Below, in pieces: positions 62,801 through 64,000 of a DNA stretch of 64,000 nt (position 1 is its first letter; every line of letters begins with the position of its first letter). The DNA is taken from positions 1,736,001-1,800,000 of the forward strand of contig NC_089548.1 of assembly GCF_040115645.1 (NCBI RefSeq). The letters are read 5' to 3'. The notes beneath the pieces were generated by a model. The model searched no databases. It was not told the origin of the DNA and saw only the letters and a list, made by a program, of their open reading frames with translations. The stretch is from Euwallacea fornicatus (lineage: Eukaryota > Arthropoda > Insecta > Coleoptera > Curculionidae). Position numbers and translations under genes: made by a program.

Positions 62801-63303
62801 AAGGCAATAAGATTTTTCAGTTTTTTTTCAGTTAAAAATTGTTCAAACATTAATTTGTTACACATAAAAAATAAATTCTGCCAAATAATTTCTGTCAAAA
62901 AATGAAAAAATGAGTTATTTTTGAAATTCCGAAGTTGACACCAGAAGCAGAAGTTGAGTTTGAAAAAATCGATTTTCACATTACTTACTAGCCTAAAAAA
63001 TGTCATTTTATTTATTTATATCATTAAGTAGCTGAGTTATAGCTTCGCCTGTTTTTTTTAGACACTCTGTTTAAGCTCTTTGACCATTACGTACATGAAT
63101 AATGTAATATTTGCAGGTTCCTAGATGAAAAAGCGTTCATTTATGGGCTAGTACTTCCCAGTTACTTCATGGTGGGCGTCACCTTCTACTATTTACTGCG
63201 AACCGCCCTTTTATCCCGATACATAATTGGGATGAACTCTGATGAACGAAAGCGTAAAAAAATTAGAAGAAAAACGAATGTACAAATAGTATTTTTGAGT
63301 AAG
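27210..63303 (+). CDS. Family B / adhesion-like seven-transmembrane receptor, exons TM1 to TM5 (partial gene)
   Basis: Five exons with matching phases: 27210-27374 (phase 2/2), 42085-42190 (2/0), 54915-55072 (0/2), 61520-61639 (2/2), 63117-63303 (2/0). They encode TM1 (VISLLIVLGSSLSLVALVFA), TM2 with the class B2-like LRNLSGTALMNLLSSLF, TM3 with the conserved cysteine and FSWTFLL, TM4 with LGWGVPSILLL, the second-loop cysteine (KICWFLDE), TM5, and a very basic third intracellular loop (DERKRKKIRRK). TM6-TM7 must lie right of the window. The short extracellular stretch has two N-glycosylation sequons (NSS, NLT). Exon 1 may be preceded by ectodomain/GPS exons, or translation may begin at ATG 27217. 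From 27217 the frame is exactly 243 codons. The ligand is unknown. Introns are 14.7, 12.7, 6.4 and 1.5 kb, rich in transposons; intron 3 contains an antisense transporter gene. Confidence 0.82.
27917..29165 (+). repeat. Diverged tandem duplication, period about 900 bp
   Basis: Sequence from about 27917 to 28400 recurs in diverged form at about 28836 to 29165. Shared blocks in the same order include TTATCTT...AGCA...AGTT, GAGCTTGGT followed by TTCCATT, AAACTTA followed by TTGAACGT, and CAGCATATCG. The second copy is shorter by indels. No coding potential is seen. It lies in the TM1-TM2 intron of the receptor. Confidence 0.55.
29166..36257. other. Receptor intron 1, no recognised element
   Basis: AT-rich intronic DNA. 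Frames at 29383-29628 (-), 30185-30391 (-) and 30550-30891 (+) have no recognisable domain. The 30.3-30.8 kb part is locally more GC-rich and free of long homopolymers, so it could hold an unrecognised exon or a conserved noncoding block. Confidence 0.35.
36258..37928. mobile_element. Foldback element with imperfect inverted arms of about 210 bp and an inner inverted repeat
   Basis: The left end is TACAAGGTGTCCAGAAATAACG; the right end is the inverted counterpart CGTTATTTCCGGGCACCCTGT. The arms pair over about 210 bp with mismatches, including AATTGTTTCTT and GGAGTTCC segments. A second, separate inverted repeat lies inside (about 36590-36690 versus 36920-37015, sharing AAATATTTTTAAGTAAAAAA and ATCTCGTT). 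The right flank has lost the TA. Decay of arms and flank suggests an older insertion than those at 10258 or 43979. Confidence 0.8.
38146..38375. repeat. Cluster of inverted copies of a CATATA-GCGGAAA module
   Basis: GCCGTCATATACAGCGGAAA (about 38160), its reverse form TTTTCCGCTATATGTGATGGC (about 38261) and GCCATCACATATAGC (about 38303) form three related copies. There are several extra GCGGA words around them. It is followed by a short TTTGACAGCTGTC palindromic stretch. It may be a promoter-like or transposon-end array. Confidence 0.4.
38633..39317. mobile_element. Foldback element with inverted arms of about 190 bp around a poly-A centre
   Basis: Left GGAAGGTGATCGATTAGTAA pairs with the right end TTATTAATGAATCATCCTGTA. 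Long paired blocks follow, such as TTATCCGAAAGTTGTTA and GTTGAAAGTTAAAATTTTAA. The centre includes an (A)18 run at about 39102-39119. There is no coding capacity. Arms are roughly 80-85 percent identical by eye. Confidence 0.75.
39318..41339. other. Receptor intron 1, mostly unassigned
   Basis: No gene was recognised. At about 40905-40931 an outward CACCCTGTA and an inward AAAGGGTGTCC lie back to back, as if a right end and a left end of two elements abut. Bodies of these elements could not be traced. Confidence 0.35.
41340..41780 (+). pseudogene. Transposase relic, DDE region of an IS630/Tc1-mariner-like family
   Basis: Translation gives LSNVMFTDECKITYSSTFNRH, with FTDE as the first catalytic Asp context, then NEHVRSTANPHEHQ, a stop codon, and RFGLNVWVGLYGYAII corresponding to the NVWCGI-GD strand. 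The same order of motifs is seen in the relic at 51.4-52.5 kb. Stops and truncation show it is dead. It lies just upstream of the TM2 exon of the receptor. Confidence 0.65.
42191..43225. other. Receptor intron 2, left part
   Basis: No element or exon was recognised between the TM2 exon and the first foldback element of this intron. Confidence 0.45.
43226..43708. mobile_element. Foldback element, TACCGGGTGTCC family, copy 1
   Basis: The ends are TACACCGGGTGTCC and GGACACCCGGTA, flanked by TA on both sides. Nearly the entire 483 bp folds back: blocks such as GATTAACATG, TTTTTGCGCCTGCA, AAACTTTTACACGGAGGTC and CGTAACCGT have inverted partners in the right half. A related copy is at 62186-62545. 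No coding capacity. Confidence 0.82.
43979..45183. mobile_element. Foldback element with inverted arms of about 425 bp
   Basis: TACAGGGTGTCCTCG...CGAGGACACCCTGTA, TA on both flanks. Arms 43979 to about 44402 and about 44768 to 45183 are well over 90 percent identical. Two mirrored 68-codon frames (44170-43964 minus; 44992-45198 plus) are merely the two arms and not genes. A second TACAGGGGGTTAAA motif lies exactly 110 bp inside the left end (44089), with its mirror TTAACACCCTGTA in the right arm. The roughly 360-bp centre carries no coding signal. Confidence 0.92.
45480..46508 (-). pseudogene. Tc1-like transposase relic
   Basis: Reading starts at about 46508 (MAKTKGIRIAMRYQ). It shows an N-terminal HTH region ending in IETIQCRLRQMGFFG, then DESKFNLFCNDGK, FQQDND, and LIERLWDHSERKIPDYIKS, the third acidic motif context (normally NPIEHLWD...). 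The span of about 1.03 kb equals a full Tc1 transposase (about 340 aa), but several stops and frameshifts break it. Confidence 0.75.
46557..47702 (+). mobile_element. Second Tc1-like element, internally decayed, nested in the first
   Basis: The ends CTGCGTGACACAAAAAAAAG and the inverted CTCATTTCTATGTCACGCAA are flanked by TA. The plus strand carries a degenerate transposase: recognisable parts are the RTVGLQEA-type N-terminal stretch at about 46.85 kb and WPPRPPGISPIEHVWDIVGR at about 47.35 kb, followed by a C-terminal EIPQEDINHLFRSVPRRVQE in a shifted frame. At 1146 bp it is shorter than a full element, and frameshifts are present. It inserted between the right terminal repeat and the transposase start of the host element. 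Confidence 0.78.
47959..49169. other. Receptor intron 2, unassigned part with homopolymers
   Basis: No element was recognised except the poly-C run and a poly-T run at about 48649-48665. The minus-strand frame across the C run (48199-48543, with a polyglycine stretch) is an artefact of the homopolymer. Confidence 0.4.
48287..48307 (+). repeat. Poly-C run of 21 bases
   Basis: An uninterrupted run of 21 C in otherwise AT-rich DNA. Such runs are unstable in replication and in sequencing; the exact length may be unreliable. Confidence 0.9.
49170..49267 (+). pseudogene. Non-LTR retrotransposon reverse-transcriptase scrap
   Basis: Plus-strand translation reads EFPEGEVKEIALGEIARTV then KEAKSKTPAGSDG, matching the N-terminal K-x-KAPGPDG motif of non-LTR reverse transcriptases. 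It ends abruptly where the foldback element at 49270 begins, so the coding sequence was interrupted or truncated there. Confidence 0.6.
49270..50641. mobile_element. Long foldback element (1.37 kb) with outer and inner paired segments
   Basis: The left end TACGGGGTGTCC and right end GGACAGCCTGTA are flanked by TA. Outer arms pair over about 180 bp (for example GACTCCTTCGAGTTTATTTG). After an unpaired left stretch of about 340 bp, pairing resumes at 49789-49924 versus 50296-50412. The inner pair contains CATTTTGGTATAAAATA and GGCTAGCATGCGTTGCCATG. No transposase was recognised. Confidence 0.82.
50953..52833 (+). mobile_element. Relic of a transposase-bearing element with TACAGGGTGGTC-type ends
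   Basis: The left end TACAGAATGGTCAATTTATT and right end (reverse complement TACAGGGCGGTCAATTTATC) start inverted repeats of about 190 bp. They share GACACTCTAAATTCTCAACAA and the segment around AGGTGACCT. TA precedes the left end, but the right flank is TG. The interior carries a decayed transposase on the plus strand. This is the only element with these ends in the window that carries coding sequence. Confidence 0.8.
51400..52480 (+). pseudogene. Transposase relic with DUF4817-like helix-turn-helix and DDE domain
   Basis: The N-terminus reads LSTAEKVVIAFLYGECSRNI, ERFPDRNAVSRVSFYRVVKE and SGSVRPKKG, a helix-turn-helix domain common in insect transposase-like proteins. After stops come RHNMQYWIVENA, INVWCGIIGDKLIGLYF and SSPDLTLHDFF-LWGYLKDKIQ, the catalytic core and third acidic motif of an IS630/Tc1-mariner-type DDE enzyme. 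The C-terminus ends RQIAKCI...HLEHFLQ. Several stops and frameshifts make it inactive. It is related to the relic at 41340-41780. Confidence 0.75.
53022..53060. repeat. (TA)n microsatellite, left part
   Basis: A TA-repeat tract of roughly 35 bp directly abuts the left end of the foldback element at 53060. The matching right part is at 53788-53845. Confidence 0.9.
53060..53787. mobile_element. Foldback element inserted in a (TA)n microsatellite
   Basis: TACAGGGTGTCCCACAAGTG...CACTTGTGGGACACCCTGTA with nearly perfect arms of about 125 bp (53060-53185 and 53663-53787). A second TACAGGGTGTTAAACTT motif sits 109 bp inside the left end (53169), and its mirror AACACCCTGTA is in the right arm. The centre of about 480 bp is noncoding. 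TA repeats flank both ends, consistent with TA target choice. Confidence 0.9.
53788..53845. repeat. (TA)n microsatellite, right part
   Basis: A TA repeat interrupted by CAG and TG variants directly follows the foldback element and continues the left tract. Confidence 0.85.
53846..54914. other. Receptor intron 2, right part
   Basis: No gene or element was recognised up to the TM3 exon acceptor. The frame 54107-54331 shows no domain. Confidence 0.45.
55210..56035 (+). mobile_element. pogo/Tigger-like element relic
   Basis: The left end CACTAAAGCTCCGCTAATCCGAA and the inverted right end AATTAGCGGAGCTTTACTA, next to TA on both sides, match the TCCGCTTATCCGAA-type ends of pogo/Tigger elements. 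Inside, a plus-strand fragment with DNPEESEMREWFIGDDD-like acidic residues resembles the acidic tail of a jerky/Tigger transposase; the catalytic part is deleted. The right end lies only about 36 bp from the stop codon of the convergent SLC46-like gene. Confidence 0.65.
56072..58818 (-). CDS. SLC46-family major facilitator (proton-coupled folate transporter-like), nested in receptor intron
   Basis: Eight exons: 58818-58764, 58221-57964, 57914-57740, 57682-57502, 57448-57211, 57161-57024, 56504-56264, 56210-56072. Phases agree, total 474 aa, no internal stop. Exon 1 is MGRIEIPVFMTTFGFMLT. Family hallmarks are NNLLLYRICYETLHFNKTEC after TM1, the loop 2-3 signature APWSDRFGRKP, and PESLRE before the central cytoplasmic loop. 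About 12 hydrophobic segments follow the usual 6+6 plan, and the cytoplasmic tail is acidic and serine-rich (NEDDDVSNSSRDSGRGTSE). By family knowledge it is a membrane symporter of folate-like or other organic substrates; the insect substrate is unknown. It lies antisense in the TM3-TM4 intron of the receptor. Intron 1 carries a retrotransposon scrap. No AATAAA is obvious at the 3-prime end, so its UTR may run into the pogo-like relic. Confidence 0.92.
58300..58740 (-). mobile_element. 3-prime end of a non-LTR retrotransposon, possibly R1-like
   Basis: This GC-richer block within intron 1 of the SLC46-like gene carries minus-strand coding remnants. LTMFQNQKEEYRNSVSDLIA and RIMKSKSYLER resemble the tail of R1-clade ORF2 proteins. 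The 3-prime terminal part can form a hairpin (GGAGGTC...GACCTCC). It lies in the same orientation as the transporter. No full reverse-transcriptase domain is present. Confidence 0.4.
58819..61519. other. Receptor intron 3, right part, with SLC46 promoter region
   Basis: No gene was recognised. The first few hundred bp should include the promoter of the antisense transporter. A short (TG)n tract is at about 58914-58926. The 59700-60480 part is described separately. Confidence 0.4.
59700..60480 (+). repeat. Purine-rich region of degenerate short repeats
   Basis: Words such as ACTGAAGAA, AATCCATTGAAA and GAATCC recur many times with variable spacing over about 780 bp. The base composition is A+G-rich on the plus strand. 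Frames are broken and no protein family is recognisable. It may be a decayed simple or satellite-like repeat. Confidence 0.4.
61849..63073. mobile_element. Decayed foldback element containing a second foldback
   Basis: The left end TACAGGGTGTCCCAAAAAAA then GAAGCTATAACTGAG is mirrored at the right by CTGAGTTATAGCTTC then TTTTTTTTAGACACTCTG. Pairing covers roughly 45-50 bp before it fades. A 360-bp foldback (62186-62545) sits inside. It lies in the TM4-TM5 intron of the receptor and ends about 45 bp before the TM5 exon. Confidence 0.65.
62186..62545. mobile_element. Foldback element, TACCGGGTGTCC family, copy 2
   Basis: The ends TACCAGATGTCC and GGACACCTGTTGTA bound a 360-bp near-complete palindrome. 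It shares GATTAACATG, AATCG-TTTT, TTTTTGCGCCTGCA, GGAGGTCATA and GGCCGGTCTTGA with the copy at 43226-43708. It is shorter in the centre. It is nested in the element at 61849-63073. Confidence 0.78.
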
Positions 63304-64000
63304 GTAAGTGAAAAATTTTGTATGTGTACAGTGCATGACTGAAATGACCGTGCAAGGCTTGACCAAGCTTTTTCAACCAAAGAAAAGACGTTTTAGGGAC
63401 ACTTTCTCATGTCCAATGTTGCTTCATTTTGCCAATACATGGCGCCAAAGTTCTCAAATTAATATCGTTTTTTTTTTCAAAGTGATTGCTAGTAGCTCTC
63501 ATCGATTTTCACTCATTTTGGAATTAATGGATGCTACATAAACTGACATGTTTTGCAGAGAGCGAGAATTTTTTTTACGCGTCGCCATATTAGAAACGAC
63601 TCTTGGTTCGTAAACAAAAGTTTGTATGTTTGTAAAAACCTGTATGATTCACTGAAATTTTTCCGCTACTACTAACTGACTTTGTTTTGAAACTTTTTTA
63701 TCTCTTATAAAACTTTCGCCAGGCATACAGTTTTTCCACAAAAAATAAATTACATACGATACCTTGCAATTCATCATTGTTGTTTAATCGGAACGAAAAT
63801 GTGGGTAAAGTTATAATTCCCAATAACTACCGACTTAGTTCAATTCTCATAACAAATGTTCCTAACGTCGACGGTTCCTTGAATACGAAAATAAATTCGT
63901 TGCAAAAAATTAATCTGCACTTTGGTTATTGTGTCGAGCTAGTTTTCAAAATAATATGCAACAATGAAAATTCTTCGCAGAAACTGAGCTTCCGCAGCGA
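63304..64000. other. Start of the receptor intron after the TM5 exon
   Basis: A GTAAGTG donor at 63304 opens an intron that runs past the window edge. No TM6 exon was recognised in the remaining 700 bp. Confidence 0.55.

Noticed and set aside
1..64000. CRISPR arrays, bacterial operons, riboswitches, rRNA or tRNA genes
   Set aside because: None seen; the window is intron-containing eukaryotic DNA, and the only tRNA-like signal is the A-box-like word in one foldback element.

Overview
This is an AT-rich nuclear DNA window from an insect, possibly a beetle. The evidence is spliceosomal genes with many introns of only about 45-55 bp, an atypical soluble guanylate cyclase of the Gyc-89D type, an insect-type lipase, an SLC46-family transporter and dense Tc1/mariner-type elements. 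Species cannot be fixed from the sequence alone. Gene models were assembled by hand from splice signals, reading-frame phase and family motifs; summed exon lengths are multiples of three for every complete multi-exon model.

Left part (1-20.4 kb): two tandem minus-strand Gyc-89D-like genes. The left one (1033-2306) shows only its first two coding exons and runs off the window. The right one (14602-20328) is complete, with 12 coding exons and 602 aa. Both start with a 42-nt exon followed by a 200-nt exon. Between them lies an intact secreted lipase gene (11185-13070, plus strand, 347 aa), flanked by two broken lipase scraps (6.84 and 14.46 kb). A single-exon short-chain dehydrogenase gene (17750-18520, plus strand) sits antisense inside the third intron of the complete cyclase gene.

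Right part (27.2-63.3 kb): a plus-strand family B / adhesion-like seven-transmembrane receptor gene is spread over at least 36 kb. Exons for TM1, TM2, TM3, TM4 and TM5 are at 27210, 42085, 54915, 61520 and 63117; TM6-TM7 lie beyond the right edge. Its TM3-TM4 intron houses a complete antisense eight-exon SLC46-like (proton-coupled folate transporter family) gene (56072-58818, 474 aa).

The receptor introns are packed with transposons. There are at least seven long inverted-repeat (foldback) elements with TACAGGGTGTCC-like ends and TA target duplications. One element of the same terminal type encloses a decayed transposase. There is also a Tc1-like element carrying two younger insertions, a pogo/Tigger-like relic, and non-LTR retrotransposon scraps. 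Another near-perfect foldback element lies upstream of the lipase gene (10258-10863). Three of these foldbacks carry a second TACAGGG motif almost exactly 110 bp inside the outer end, an architecture I do not recognise as a named family.
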